Of a stretch of 64,000 nucleotides of DNA, positions 18,201 through 27,460 are shown piece by piece (the first letter of the stretch is position 1; each line of letters begins with the position of its first letter). The notes under the pieces are model-generated. The model saw nothing but the letters and a program-made list of their open reading frames with translations, had not been told where the DNA came from and ran no database searches. Where the stretch lies: assembly GCF_003315245.1 (NCBI RefSeq), contig NZ_QNRT01000002.1, forward strand, positions 1 to 64,000. Direction: 5' to 3'. The position numbers and the translations under genes are program-made. This DNA is from Arenicella xantha (GTDB taxonomy: Bacteria; Pseudomonadota; Gammaproteobacteria; Arenicellales; Arenicellaceae).

Positions 18201-18364
18201 GCAGGTTACATCCATGGACCAGTGGTCTTGTCCACACATGCGGTAGATCCGTAACCTGCCACCACGCTTGTTTGGCGGAAGACCCACCGAAGTTGCTTTT
18301 TATCCCGCGGCGTCTTAGTTCCGCGGTCTTAGTTCCGCGCTCTTAGTTCCGTGGTCTTAGTTCC
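18201..18364. repeat. Inverted repeat and 14-bp tandem repeat upstream of the GST pair
   Basis: GCAGGTTAC (18201-18209) and GTAACCTGC (18251-18259) form a 9-bp inverted repeat enclosing a further self-complementary stretch. After it, TCTTAGTTCC occurs four times at exact 14-bp spacing (18313, 18327, 18341, 18355), separated by CGCGG-like linkers. The following GST gene starts at 18452, so these may belong to its control region or to an unstable non-coding block. Confidence 0.6.
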
Positions 18365-18451
18365 AACACAAATATATAATTTGACAGTCTGTGTTAGATT
18401 GTCGGCTACCACTGACTCTGATAACTGTATTAAATTTAAGGTAACTCACTA

Positions 18452-19123
18452 ATGTCAATAATCATTCATGGGTCTATTCTGTCCCCGTTCGTTCGTAAAG
18501 TCAGCTTAGTTGCGGCGGAAAAAAATATCGCGATTGAACGACAAGACCTAAACCCTTTTGCACCACCTGCGAACTTTGAAGAAATAAGTCCGTTACGCCG
18601 TATTCCAGTCCTTGAAGAAGATGGTTTTTTTCTGGCTGACAGCTCGGCAATTGTGGCTTACCTTGATGCAAAACAGCCCTCTCCTGCTTTACTGTCATCT
18701 GAGCCTAAAGCTCGCGGTCAGGCTTTGTGGATTGAAGAATACGCTGACACGGCTTTGGCTTCTGACATTGGTCTGGGTGTGTTTCGTCCGGCCTTAATTA
18801 AACCAATGATGGGCAAGCCGGTTGATCTTGAGGCTATCAAAGAGGCTTTGACGGTTACTTTGCCTCCAAGGTTTGCGTATTTAGAAGCACAAATCGATGG
18901 TAAGGAGTGGTTCGCAGGTTCCGAACTAGGGGTAGCCGATATAGCCGTCTATTCACAAATTACAAGCTTGTTGCACACCGGTCACCTTCCAGAAGCTGAG
19001 TTGTACCCTTCACTCATGGCGCACTTCGCCAAAATACAAGCGCGACCAACATCACAAGAATTATTGCAAACCGAGATCGCTGTTATCAGCGCCGTTAAAG
19101 AAAAAATACAGGGTTCGAAATGA
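18452..19123 (+). CDS. Glutathione S-transferase family protein
   Basis: 223 residues. An N-terminal thioredoxin fold (1-75) has [14 protein letters not shown] as the glutathione-site helix, the cis-Pro loop [10 protein letters not shown] and the conserved [12 protein letters not shown] helical C-terminal domain (85-210) contains [12 protein letters not shown], the N-capping-box region. The catalytic Ser/Cys position is held by Ser10 or nearby (SPF). It would conjugate or reduce electrophiles with glutathione in the cytoplasm. The stop overlaps the next GST start by ATGA, so the two are co-translated. Confidence 0.9.
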   Translation: MSIIIHGSILSPFVRKVSLVAAEKNIAIERQDLNPFAPPANFEEISPLRRIPVLEEDGFFLADSSAIVAYLDAKQPSPALLSSEPKARGQALWIEEYADTALASDIGLGVFRPALIKPMMGKPVDLEAIKEALTVTLPPRFAYLEAQIDGKEWFAGSELGVADIAVYSQITSLLHTGHLPEAELYPSLMAHFAKIQARPTSQELLQTEIAVISAVKEKIQGSK

Positions 19124-19797
19124 TCGATTTATACACCGCACCAACGCCTAATGGCCATAAGGTATCGGTCACGTTAGAAGAGCTGGGGCTAGATTACACC
19201 GTTCACCTTTTAAGCCTGACTGACGGAGATCAAAAGAAGGATTCGTTTTTAAAAATAAACCCGAATGGTCGTATTCCAGCAATCATTGACCATGACTTAG
19301 ACGGGCTGGCTATTTTTGAATCTGGCGCAATTATGATTCATCTGGCTGAAAAGACAGGACGTTTGATGCCAAGTGGCGCTAAAGGCCGTTCTCAAGTTAT
19401 GCAATGGCTTATGTTCCAAATGGGGGGACTCGGACCAATGATGGGTCAAGCGAACGTTTTTCATCGTTACTTCCCTGAGAAAATCCAAGTCGTGATTGAT
19501 CGATACCAGAACGAATCAACCCGTCTTTTGGGCGTATTGGATAAACACTTATCAGACCATGAGTACTTGGCTGGCGACTACTCCATAGCCGATATTGCCA
19601 ATTGGTGTTGGGCAAGAATTCATAATTGGTCCGGCGCAGATATTACCGGTTTAGATAACCTACAACGCTGGATGCAACAAATCGATGAACGCCCAGCCGC
19701 AATTGCAGGCATTAAAGTGCCTATCGATTTGGCCGCGTTAATGGCGAGTAAAAAAGAACAAGAAGCCTTTAAAAAAGGTGGTCAGTCCTTGCTCTAA
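19120..19797 (+). CDS. Glutathione S-transferase, YfcG/Nu-class-like
   Basis: 225 residues. The opening [21 protein letters not shown] has the TPNG(H/R)KV element seen in YfcG-type disulfide-bond oxidoreductases. The cis-Pro loop is [11 protein letters not shown], followed by [14 protein letters not shown]. The C-terminal domain carries [16 protein letters not shown]. YfcG-like enzymes bind glutathione disulfide and show disulfide reductase activity. It is coupled to the upstream GST of a different subclass. A hairpin follows the stop. Confidence 0.9.
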   Translation: MIDLYTAPTPNGHKVSVTLEELGLDYTVHLLSLTDGDQKKDSFLKINPNGRIPAIIDHDLDGLAIFESGAIMIHLAEKTGRLMPSGAKGRSQVMQWLMFQMGGLGPMMGQANVFHRYFPEKIQVVIDRYQNESTRLLGVLDKHLSDHEYLAGDYSIADIANWCWARIHNWSGADITGLDNLQRWMQQIDERPAAIAGIKVPIDLAALMASKKEQEAFKKGGQSLL

Positions 19798-19811
19798 ACT
19801 CCTCGAATGTT

Positions 19812-19861
19812 AAGCACTTTAGTAGAACTGCCATTTTTGAGGGCAGTCAGCTAAAGTGCTT
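19812..19861 (+). terminator. Long imperfect hairpin after the GST pair
   Basis: AAGCACTTTA (19812-19821) pairs perfectly with TAAAGTGCTT (19852-19861). An inner ACTGCC/GGCAGT stem (19827-19832, 19842-19847) surrounds ATTTTTGAG. No long T-run follows, so it may end the transcript or stabilise its 3' end. Confidence 0.55.
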
Positions 19862-20544
19862 GAGTTATGAACAGGGATGGCTCACGCAACGAGCTGACAT
19901 AGAACGGAACCGGCTTTAGCCGTCTGAGAAGTTGTTCGTGGCAGCAGAGTATGGCTTAGCGTCGATATTCAAATAGATTCTAGGCAATGTTCAGCTTGTG
20001 TTGACCGTATATGAGTCGCACGTAGGCAGCTTCGGCAGGCTCGCCGTTGATTGCCGCTTTAATGAGAGGAGCAATGTGTGTCGACGAGCTATTTATACTT
20101 GTCCACACAACCTGTGGATAACATTGTTTGTAACTTTTGTATCGCTATATTCGACGCCAATATTTCGCGATTGACTCATTTTTAAGCAGAGGACTATCTC
20201 GGGTACTATTTCCCTCAAGTATGCCTTTCAAACCTCCGAATTAAGTGTTCGCTTTGTCTATTATCGCTAACCTCAGAAGCACGGATAATATCTAGATTCT
20301 CGCTAATACGCCGCACCTACTTTTGTTGTTACCTGATTTTTAAGCTGAGATTGTCTCTGTAACATACTGATTAATAGTGTTTATTTTTCATGTCAGCAAG
20401 AAGTCAGGTGAAAATCATTTGAACTTCATGTGATTTAAGTCTTGATGCCCTAAAGTCGATTCTAGTGTTTCGCTTTCAATAAAGAGAACTTAGATCATGG
20501 GCTGTAGGTAAACGCCTTAAATTCGAACTGACTCGAGGAAATTT
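19862..20544. other. Intergenic region with two DnaA-box-like sites and a coding trace
   Basis: TTGTCCACA (20099-20107) and TGTGGATAA (20113-20121, a perfect TTATCCACA on the minus strand) face each other 5 bp apart. On the minus strand, about 45 codons below 20120 read as plausible protein (APLIKAAINGEPAEAAYV) up to a stop near 19984, without a start or a longer frame, possibly the tail of a lost gene. GAGGAAA at 20535 is the ribosome site of the next gene. Confidence 0.4.
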
Positions 20545-21165
20545 ATGAAAAATATGTCAATACTGGTGCTATTGGGCGCTGCCCTATTACTCGTAAATAC
20601 TGATGCTAGTTATTCCAAAGCTATTACCATTAACCCGACCGGCACAGCTGCGCTATTGGACGGCCGATGCGGCAATGATGATGAATGGCACGCAGCAACA
20701 AAACTTGAGCTACCACACCAGGCATTCGTGTACCTAATGCATGATGACGAGTCCTTTTATATTTGTGCCAAAGGAGAGGCAACAGACACGGCGGTTTTAG
20801 ATCTTTACATAGAGCATGCAGAAACCGGCTATCTTCACAAATTTCACCTTTCCGCTCAAATGGGAGAGCGGGTATTCACCGACCAAGGGTGGAGCGACCC
20901 CGAAACATGGATTCTCAAAGATTGGGCCGGATTCTGGGTACCCTATTTTGGCAATGAAGATTCTGAAAATGGAAAGCGCCCTAAGTTCTATACAGGGTTA
21001 CACAGGCAGGTTCAGGTGTTACGCAAAAAGTTCCCCGGGAATACTTGGAATATGATGTTTGGCGTGAGTATTAAGCGTGATGGTAAGTGGATGGATTTAC
21101 GGTACCCAGAAAAAGCGGAAGATGAAGATAAGTCGACTTGGGCGACGTTTGCGTTCTCGGAGTAA
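20545..21165 (+). CDS. Exported CBM9/DOMON-like protein
   Basis: 206 residues with a signal peptide (MSILVLLGAALLLVNTDASYSKA). The ATG is preceded by GAGGAAATTT. The mature part opens with a DGRCGNDDEWHAATKL segment, then FVYLMHDDESFYICAKGEA and LDLYIEHAETGYLHKFHLS. That strand order is typical of the family-9 carbohydrate-binding-like fold (DOMON relatives). It contains one Cys pair (C41 and C72 region). No catalytic residues are expected. Probably periplasmic or lipid-free secreted; ligand unknown. Monocistronic. Confidence 0.7.
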   Translation: MKNMSILVLLGAALLLVNTDASYSKAITINPTGTAALLDGRCGNDDEWHAATKLELPHQAFVYLMHDDESFYICAKGEATDTAVLDLYIEHAETGYLHKFHLSAQMGERVFTDQGWSDPETWILKDWAGFWVPYFGNEDSENGKRPKFYTGLHRQVQVLRKKFPGNTWNMMFGVSIKRDGKWMDLRYPEKAEDEDKSTWATFAFSE

Positions 21166-21227
21166 CAGCGTCGATTTCTAATCTTTAGTAATAACTAACC
21201 GCTTATTTATCGCGGGACTCCTAATCA

Positions 21228-21790
21228 TCAACAAACAGCTGAAACCGCTGCTTGGCTGCTAATCGGAAAGTGGAGATCGCTGGTCTTTTCTGACGTTGTT
21301 GGTCGCACGATGTCAATATCTGATGGTGTTGGGTTCTCCAAGGCGCTCCATATCTAGTTGGTCAGCGTCCTGATTGTCGGCAGCGTGCGGAAGTATTCGC
21401 GCCGTTCAATATCGCAGTACGCATATCGTTGCTAATTCTTTCTTGATATGGCCAAGGCCGCAGTGGTTCGATTGATGGCATATCGAAACCTGGGTCGCTC
21501 CAGAGTGATCCATCTATACCGGTCTTATTGGTAATATTGGCGCCGATTCGGTCGCCCTCTTCCCCAGCTGAGTGTAAGTTTGAGTTGGCCTCAAGGAGCG
21601 GCTGGTGCTGCAGACCGTTGTCACGTGAGTCACTTGACACTAAGCCGATGGCCGAGCAACCAACCCCGCCCTTGATGGCATTCTCAAAACAGTTGTTGAA
21701 TGAATTAGTGATCACGCCATCGCCTGTGTTTTGGGTATTAAAAGCGTATTCGGTAACGTCTAAAATAATTGAGTAAACGATGTGCTCTCA
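21228..21790 (-). pseudogene. Decayed 3' end of a right-handed beta-helix surface protein
   Basis: Read on the minus strand from 21790, the frame gives a beta-helix coil (EYAFNTQNTGDGVITNSFNN, CFENAIKGG) and then DRIGANITNKTGIDGSLW, DPGFD and PWPYQERISNDM, the ending block of secreted beta-helix proteins with 'LWPWPNE.RIK.DM'. The frame then shifts. In the new frame LTN*IWSALENPTPSD follows, matching the usual LT.YIW.YLGNP.P.D except for a TAG in place of Tyr. A TGA blocks the 5' side at about 21791 and no N-terminus is present. The gene is truncated, frameshifted and interrupted by stop codons. Confidence 0.7.
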
Positions 21791-21838
21791 GAGACTATTC
21801 GGATCGATAGCCGAGATTGTCTAGTTATTGATTGATCA

Positions 21839-22789
21839 TTACAGCCCTAGAGGGTCTGTTGAGACAATATCGAACTTTGCTTCATCAACAAAGGCATCGT
21901 TTATAAAAAATCGAACGTAATAACGTCCTGGTTCTGCCCAACCTTTCGGGAGGTTTTCGTACTTCTGCATTTTAATATGAGTTGATGCGTATCGATGATC
22001 AAAGGCAAATGCTTGTCTCCATGGGCGCTCGCGCTCGATTTGAACCTCTCCATTTCTAAGCCACTGCAGCCTAAATTTAGTTCCCGGTTCTACTTCCGTG
22101 ATCGCTTCAAAGCTCAAATAAATCTTTTTGTGTGTTGTAGTGAAAACGCGCTGATCGGATTTACATTGATTGTGCGGTAAGTACGCGAAATTCTCATTCG
22201 AACAAAATCGTATTTCGCCAAATACAGTGCCGAAACCTTCACCTTCATGATGTTTCTGTACCGACTTGGCCACCACAATAGCCGCCAAGGCAACAAAAAA
22301 CACGAGAATATACTTAATGGCAGTACTGGACTTTATAGAACGAGGTCCTTTTTCAAAGGGAGGCGAAGGTAAGGCTAGGCTTTTTTCGATTCCCGCTAAG
22401 GTGATTGTGCGCATACCAGCCAATTTTGGCAATATTACATCTCGACCAGACGTTTTTCCGAATCGTGATATTCCGAAATAGCGCCTCCTATCTGCAGAGC
22501 GTTTTCCCTTGCGGGACGCGGCATGAGAGATCAAGGTTGCCCATTCCTGACTGTAAGCTTCACCTGAGGTAACCAATTGAGTGAATCTGACTAGGCTTTC
22601 ACTACTCATGCCTGGAGGTTGTTCGTACCAATGGCGGATTTGACTTATGGCTAAATGCTCGGAAATCTCGGACTCAGTCCAGGAATCCGTCTCCGAGTCA
22701 GACTTTCCTAGCCCGACCTTGAGGCAAACATCCATTACTAGGCCTAAGGGCCACTCTAGTGCAATGGCTGGTGGTGGTCGGTGGTACAT
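21839..22789 (-). CDS. Single-span membrane protein with C-terminal periplasmic domain
   Basis: 316 residues, no recognised name. The N-terminal about 155 residues are soluble and probably cytoplasmic, including a WTESEISEHLAISQIRHWYE region and a basic stretch RKGKRSADRRR. A transmembrane helix lies at about 160-178 (YILVFFVALAAIVVA). The C-terminal about 135 residues are beta-rich (KKIYLSFEAITEVEPGTKFR, LQWLRNGEVQ, EPGRYYVRFFINDAFVDEAK), resembling DUF2914-like extracytoplasmic domains. That layout fits a signalling or envelope-sensing protein, but no partner gene is adjacent. Confidence 0.6.
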   Translation of the reverse strand: MYHRPPPAIALEWPLGLVMDVCLKVGLGKSDSETDSWTESEISEHLAISQIRHWYEQPPGMSSESLVRFTQLVTSGEAYSQEWATLISHAASRKGKRSADRRRYFGISRFGKTSGRDVILPKLAGMRTITLAGIEKSLALPSPPFEKGPRSIKSSTAIKYILVFFVALAAIVVAKSVQKHHEGEGFGTVFGEIRFCSNENFAYLPHNQCKSDQRVFTTTHKKIYLSFEAITEVEPGTKFRLQWLRNGEVQIERERPWRQAFAFDHRYASTHIKMQKYENLPKGWAEPGRYYVRFFINDAFVDEAKFDIVSTDPLGL

Positions 22790-23055
22790 CTGCCAATATC
22801 CGTTTAATTAAGTTTCTACAGCTATTTTTAACAGATTTAGTCGAATATAACGTCGAATAACAAAAAAATAACAGAAATATTTCCGCTGTTATAGAAGATT
22901 GGTGTCGTTCAAGCCCGCTGGCTAATAATTAATAGTAAAAACGGATGCACTTGGGCAAACCTTGCTATTGGGTAATAAGGGCGACAACGACTAAATCGGC
23001 CTTCACAAACTCAATGTTTCTCAACAGTCTCATTATAGTTACAAAGGAGAATTGA

Positions 23056-23697
23056 ATGAATTTAAGCGGAAAGATAATTGTAGTTGCAGGATTTTTGCTG
23101 TTGCTTGCTGGTTGTACGGCCGTACCGGCATTGATCCTAGAAGGGACGAGAGCTTCAGTGCAAAGTAGTCAGAATAAGTTCAAAGATATAGAAATTGTGT
23201 TTCGACAAGGGTTTGACTATTCCTCAATTCAGTCCGTGAAATCCGCAAGCTTTCTGGTTGCGGAAGGTGGTAATAATCCATTCTCACCTGGAGCCGGAAC
23301 TACTCTTGCAGACAATCTGGCGAAGGAGTTTTTGATGAAAGGGCTAAATGTAGAGGAGTACACAATGCTAGAGAGCCTCGTGTTAGAAAACAAGCTAGGC
23401 TCAGACACAGGCTCGCTTTTGGTGGCGGCTGAAATGGCTGGTGTGGATGCGATTTTCTCAGGTTCAGTTGAAGTGGGGCAGGATTTTAACTCAGGCTTTA
23501 TGGGGATTGGTATGGGAATGAAACAAGGAATAACAGGGGCGACTCTCAAGTTAATTGACGTTAAATCAAAAAAAATAATTTTAGTTGTGTCTTCGAATTA
23601 TAAGAAGCCCAAATCATCAAATGACGTGGCGAGCGATATCGCGGAAGCATTTTATGCGAGCCAATCGACAGCATCAGATCAACCTAAGGATGGGTAG
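23056..23697 (+). CDS. Lipoprotein with CsgG/LpoB-like fold features
   Basis: 213 residues with a lipobox LLAGC (Cys19). AAAGGAGAATTG stands in front of the ATG. The mature part holds ASFLVAEGG, TTLADNLAKEFLMKGLNVEE and VAAEMAGVDAIFSGSVEVG, then ATLKLIDVKSKKIILVVSSN. That order (a helix after 'LADNLA', a strand pair ending in 'D..SGS') is shared with CsgG-type and penicillin-binding-protein-activator lipoproteins. It lacks the pore signature, so a periplasmic outer-membrane lipoprotein is more likely. The next gene on the strand encodes a barrel, 150 bp downstream. Confidence 0.75.
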   Translation: MNLSGKIIVVAGFLLLLAGCTAVPALILEGTRASVQSSQNKFKDIEIVFRQGFDYSSIQSVKSASFLVAEGGNNPFSPGAGTTLADNLAKEFLMKGLNVEEYTMLESLVLENKLGSDTGSLLVAAEMAGVDAIFSGSVEVGQDFNSGFMGIGMGMKQGITGATLKLIDVKSKKIILVVSSNYKKPKSSNDVASDIAEAFYASQSTASDQPKDG

Positions 23698-23850
23698 CTT
23701 GTTGGTTGATGTGTAGATCGAATTAGTGTTCGTAAGTATGCGTTAAAAAACGCGAAAATCGTAGAGTTGATGACAAAACGTAGCTCATCTTTATGGGCGC
23801 ATATCAATCTTGATCAAGAAAATTAAAATAACAATGTATAGGTATATCCA

Positions 23851-24429
23851 ATGAAAAAAATCATTAAGCTTTTAGTTAGTATGACTCTAATAATGTTTGT
23901 TTTGAATGCACAGGCCGAAAAATTATTCGAGTTGTCTGCTGGACAAGTCGAGATCGGGAATGGCGATACTGAATTTGCACAACTCGCATATGGCTTTGAG
24001 CTCGAGAGTTATCCAGTAGCAGTTCTCATTCGATTGGGAGCGGCTCTGGACGACATAGAAAATGAGACCAATTTAGGGCTTGGAGGTGAGGCTGCTGAAG
24101 CCCGCGGTTATACGTCGACTTTGAGTGAAACAGCTGCGGATTTGAAGTTTGCGTCACTCTTGGCATCACCGGATTTGGCTTTGACTGACAATTTTTCAGT
24201 GTACGGGCTAGCAGGATACAGCCTGATTAGTGCCGACGTCCAGACCATAGGTCGAGTAAATGGAATTGCTGTAGTTGACGGAAGTTTAGGTGAAATTGAC
24301 GGAGGGTATTTTTCATACGGGGCAGGTCTTAGGCTCAACTTCATTGAGAGCTTTTCTATCAAAGCAGAGTACTTTGCTTTGTCTAGTGATATCTCTACCA
24401 CCAGTGTCGGCTTCGCATGGCACTTTTAA
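23851..24429 (+). CDS. Outer-membrane beta-barrel protein, 192 aa
   Basis: A signal peptide (ending NAQA, residue 22) is followed by strands such as FAQLAYGFELESYPVAVLIR, DNFSVYGLAGYSLISADV and YFSYGAGLRLNFIESFSIKA. The chain ends VGFAWHF, with the terminal Phe needed for BAM recognition. Size and pattern fit an 8-stranded opacity/OmpA-type barrel. It probably belongs with the preceding lipoprotein. Function unknown. Confidence 0.8.
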   Translation: MKKIIKLLVSMTLIMFVLNAQAEKLFELSAGQVEIGNGDTEFAQLAYGFELESYPVAVLIRLGAALDDIENETNLGLGGEAAEARGYTSTLSETAADLKFASLLASPDLALTDNFSVYGLAGYSLISADVQTIGRVNGIAVVDGSLGEIDGGYFSYGAGLRLNFIESFSIKAEYFALSSDISTTSVGFAWHF

Positions 24430-24461
24430 AGCAGCCAATAACAAACGAATCGGAGGTTAAC

Positions 24462-24731
24462 ATGAGTAACACAAGCAGCGCTTACCAAACCAGTTCCGCA
24501 CTCGGTGGGTTTGTATCATTTCTAGGTTGGTCCGTCATTATATTATCCTGTACAGCACCTATCTTTATGATCCAAAAGGCTGGTCAGGTTGGGCTAATAG
24601 CCATTCCAATATCGATCGCTATTAGTTTGTTCGGATTACTATTAGTGGTTGCAGGTCAGTCACTTCACGCTCAGTTAGCCACGGCAAATTACAGTAAACA
24701 GATACTAGATATAATGAAAGTGGACTCTTGA
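24462..24731 (+). CDS. Small two-helix membrane protein, 89 aa
   Basis: The start at 24462 is set by GGAGG (24452-24456) five bases upstream; an earlier ATG at 24417 overlaps the barrel gene out of frame. Two hydrophobic helices lie at about residues 15-37 (FVSFLGWSVIILSCTAPIFM) and 43-66 (GLIAIPISIAISLFGLLLVV). The tail is short and polar. It probably sits in the inner membrane and follows the barrel gene by 32 bp, likely in one transcript. No family is recognised. Confidence 0.7.
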   Translation: MSNTSSAYQTSSALGGFVSFLGWSVIILSCTAPIFMIQKAGQVGLIAIPISIAISLFGLLLVVAGQSLHAQLATANYSKQILDIMKVDS

Positions 24732-24984
24732 CTTAGGTGTCGCAATGCCTCGTTCACGAGCGCCTCTGCTATTATAGAGTTGGGACTTTCAATGCCGTGG
24801 TTTAGACTTGGCCTACTCGCCTAAGCGGTAACTTTACCTATTTCTTCCATTGCCGCTATCCGATGCCCTTTCATATGTGAGAGGGCTTAAACCTGAAGCC
24901 AAGGATGATGCTTCGAGCGTAGACCAGCAGTTTACGGCTCACTCTAAGTTTTTTATATTGGCCTTTGAATAATCCTTAAATATG

Positions 24985-25020
24985 AAAAAAATATGACGGC
25001 AAGAGCTGTTATATTTTTTT
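24985..25020. terminator. Bidirectional hairpin terminator
   Basis: A 16-bp stem with two G-U pairs (24985-25000 with 25005-25020), loop AAGA, flanked by A7 on the left and T7 on the right. It ends transcription from the left, about 250 bp past the last stop. I see nothing else in 24732-25148 apart from the promoter region of the next gene. Confidence 0.85.
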
Positions 25021-25148
25021 GACCCTGTTCGCGTTTCAGACAGAACTTGTATGCTAACAAGCAACCTTCAATAATCTGGTGTTACTGACTATGGTCGTAT
25101 TTCAGCATTATTTAGCCCTACTTCACCGCGTATTGTGTCCGCTGAGCA

Positions 25149-25808
25149 ATGCGCAAGTGTAGCTACTATCTGGTTTTGGTAGCCCTGCTTGGGAGCATCG
25201 GGCTAGCTGGTGTAGTGCTGCTTGAAATAAGCCCTACTACCGACCTCACGTTACCTCTCACGCATTCACTACCGCTTACCGCTAAATCTAATCAGTCACC
25301 GCCCTCTTCCGAGCTCGAGTCAGGCGCTAAATCAAGCCCATCGGAGTTTGTCAAAGTGCCAGACTGGCAAGCCTTCATAGCCGACCTTAACGCGCCGTAT
25401 GGTTTTGCAATTGAGCCTATTGGTAACCGCTTGATCTGGAGCAGTTCCGGGGACGCGACCTTTAAAACAGCAAATCAAGATGGGTCGCAAGTAACTAGCC
25501 TGTTGTCAAATTTTGAAAACCCTTTCGAGCTTTTGGTCGAGTCTTCATTTGGACATACTCGATACTTGTATCTCGACGGCGCAATTCAAGTGCAGACAGT
25601 CGATACTGAACTGGATACGCGAGATGATCGAGTGCTGCTAAACCTGCCTTCTCAACCACTCCATGGAATGGGGTTTGATGAAGCAACCAACACGCTGTAT
25701 CTCGGAGATCAGTACGGCCGACCGGCTTTGGCGATTGATTTGTCCGCGAATACCCCGCCGTTTATAAAAAAAATAACTCTGATCAATATTCCATCACAGG
25801 AGAAATAA
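25149..25808 (+). CDS. Signal-anchored beta-propeller fragment-like protein
   Basis: 219 residues. A signal peptide or anchor (residues 7-26) is followed by a Ser/Pro-rich linker (to about residue 70), then strands of an LDL-receptor YWTD/SMP-30-like propeller: GFAIEPIGNRLIWSSSGDAT, RYLYLDGAIQVQTV, MGFDEATNTLYLGDQYGR. The propeller region is short (about three blades), so it may assemble as a dimer or be truncated. The TAA is followed at once by the ATG of the M19 dipeptidase gene, and its end supplies that gene's ribosome site (GGAG). The two form an operon. Confidence 0.65.
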   Translation: MRKCSYYLVLVALLGSIGLAGVVLLEISPTTDLTLPLTHSLPLTAKSNQSPPSSELESGAKSSPSEFVKVPDWQAFIADLNAPYGFAIEPIGNRLIWSSSGDATFKTANQDGSQVTSLLSNFENPFELLVESSFGHTRYLYLDGAIQVQTVDTELDTRDDRVLLNLPSQPLHGMGFDEATNTLYLGDQYGRPALAIDLSANTPPFIKKITLINIPSQEK

Positions 25809-27356
25809 ATGAAAACCCTATCATCTAGTTACCGGCCACAATGGCTGACCTTAGTATTTACGATTATGCTCGGCTTTCTTCTTCTCACCAAGCCGATACA
25901 TTCGCAAGCGCAGCCTATTGTTGGCTTTGCAGATCTACACTCACACTTAATGGCCGAACATACCTTTGGTGGCAGTTGGTATTGGGGAACGGTCGAAGGA
26001 TCAATTGACTGGGCCTTGCGTCGATGTGATGGCAACCCAGCCCAGAGCCACGGCGCTATTGCCAATTTACCCGGAATAGCCGAGTTCATCGCAACCGATA
26101 CTGGAATTCATTTAGGCAAGCGACGTGGCTACGACCGACGCAAGTGTAAAAAGGTATTCGGCATTACAATTCCAGGCACCTGTCCACGCCCTCATTTTGA
26201 ACACTGGCCACGTCATGATGGTTTAGCGCATCAACAGATGTGGCATGGGCACCTTCGTCAAGCATTCGACGGTGGAATGAAGGTTATGGTTGTATCACTC
26301 GCGGAATCCAATTTCCTATGTCGCAATACACCATCTTCAAAACGTCTGTATAACTGCGATGAAATGGCCTCTGTGCATCGCCAAATAGACAAACTAAATC
26401 AGTTTGTGGCTAATCATTCAAGCTGGGTTGGCATTGCCAGATCACCAGCGGAAGCGCGTAGCCTAGCGTCACAAAACAAGCTCGCCTTAGTTGTCGCGGT
26501 GGAGGTCAGCAATTTGATTCCGAGCGGTAGTATTACGACTCAGCTTGACCAGCTTTACAATAAAGGTGTTCGCTCAGTGCAATTGGTTCATCACCATAAT
26601 AATCGCTTTTCAGGTGCAGCGCCGATTCCCAAGCTAGTGCAAACAGTGAACTTGGTTGAGGTCGTTAAAGGTGAAATGAGCCCGATTAACGATGTGAGTT
26701 GCGGGAACGATTGTGATGGTGACACGCACCTAAACTCGCAAGGGCTGACTGGCGATGGGTCGCTGTTGGTGAATGCTATGATCGATCGCGGTATGTTAGT
26801 TGATGTGGCGCACGTGTCGCGCTTATCACTTACACAAATTCACTCGATTTTGGCGCAGAATAGTAACTACCCAATGTTCTATTCTCACGCACATCTATTC
26901 AATTCGATAGATGGGAGCAAAGACCAACGGAATGAGAAGCACATCAAACCGAGCGAAATCAGTTTAATCAACGCGACTGGCGGTATGGTTGGCTTACGCA
27001 CTGGGTTGGAAGCTACCACCACGCATAACGCGAACATTGGGAACTATTGCGATGGTTCAATACGATCTTTTGCGCAATCCTTAATGGCTGGCGTTGATCA
27101 AGGGCTTAGTTTGGGGTTTGGCGCAGACCTGAACGGGTTCATAACGCAAATGAAACCTCGTTGCTACCCCGACAATGACCCCGCGACGCAAGATGTGCAA
27201 CGCAAAGGGCTGGCGCACGTAGGTTTGCTACCCCAGTTAATGCAGGATCTAGAGAATATTGGTGTGCCGCAGCAGTACATTGATCATTTGGATGGTTCTG
27301 CTGAGCGGTTTGTGACCATGTGGGAACGCGCTGAATCAATTGCTGCATCGAACTGA
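25809..27356 (+). CDS. Exported membrane-dipeptidase-like amidohydrolase (M19 family)
   Basis: 515 residues with a signal peptide (about 1-35). The metal site of renal-dipeptidase-like enzymes is visible: ADLHSHLM near the mature N-terminus (HxH), VVAVEVSN (metal-bridging Glu), SVQLVHHHNN, GMLVDVAHVS and MFYSHAH (His ligands), LGFGADLNGF (Asp). It is about 100 residues longer than standard enzymes, mainly by an insertion after the first metal motif that includes Cys-rich segments (RRCDGN, KCKKVFG, GTCPRP). It should hydrolyse dipeptides or related amides in the periplasm. It is coupled to the preceding propeller gene. Confidence 0.85.
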   Translation: MKTLSSSYRPQWLTLVFTIMLGFLLLTKPIHSQAQPIVGFADLHSHLMAEHTFGGSWYWGTVEGSIDWALRRCDGNPAQSHGAIANLPGIAEFIATDTGIHLGKRRGYDRRKCKKVFGITIPGTCPRPHFEHWPRHDGLAHQQMWHGHLRQAFDGGMKVMVVSLAESNFLCRNTPSSKRLYNCDEMASVHRQIDKLNQFVANHSSWVGIARSPAEARSLASQNKLALVVAVEVSNLIPSGSITTQLDQLYNKGVRSVQLVHHHNNRFSGAAPIPKLVQTVNLVEVVKGEMSPINDVSCGNDCDGDTHLNSQGLTGDGSLLVNAMIDRGMLVDVAHVSRLSLTQIHSILAQNSNYPMFYSHAHLFNSIDGSKDQRNEKHIKPSEISLINATGGMVGLRTGLEATTTHNANIGNYCDGSIRSFAQSLMAGVDQGLSLGFGADLNGFITQMKPRCYPDNDPATQDVQRKGLAHVGLLPQLMQDLENIGVPQQYIDHLDGSAERFVTMWERAESIAASN

Positions 27357-27410
27357 TTCTTCATCTGAAGCCTTGTCGGTAAGCCGAGATCGGCAGTGAC
27401 GAGCATAAAA

Positions 27411-27448
27411 ATTAGCGTTGACCAGGTTATAAGCTGGTTAACGCTAAT
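27411..27448. terminator. Bidirectional hairpin between convergent genes
   Basis: ATTAGCGTTGACCAG (27411-27425) pairs with CTGGTTAACGCTAAT (27434-27448) with one G-U pair and an 8-base loop. AAAAA lies immediately left of the stem (27406-27411), giving a T-run for the minus-strand AraC gene. Confidence 0.8.
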
Positions 27449-27460
27449 GTCGTTAAGGGG

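Noticed and set aside
20099-20121. Chromosomal or plasmid replication origin
   Set aside because: Only two boxes, no AT-rich unwinding array with further sites and no replication genes in the window.
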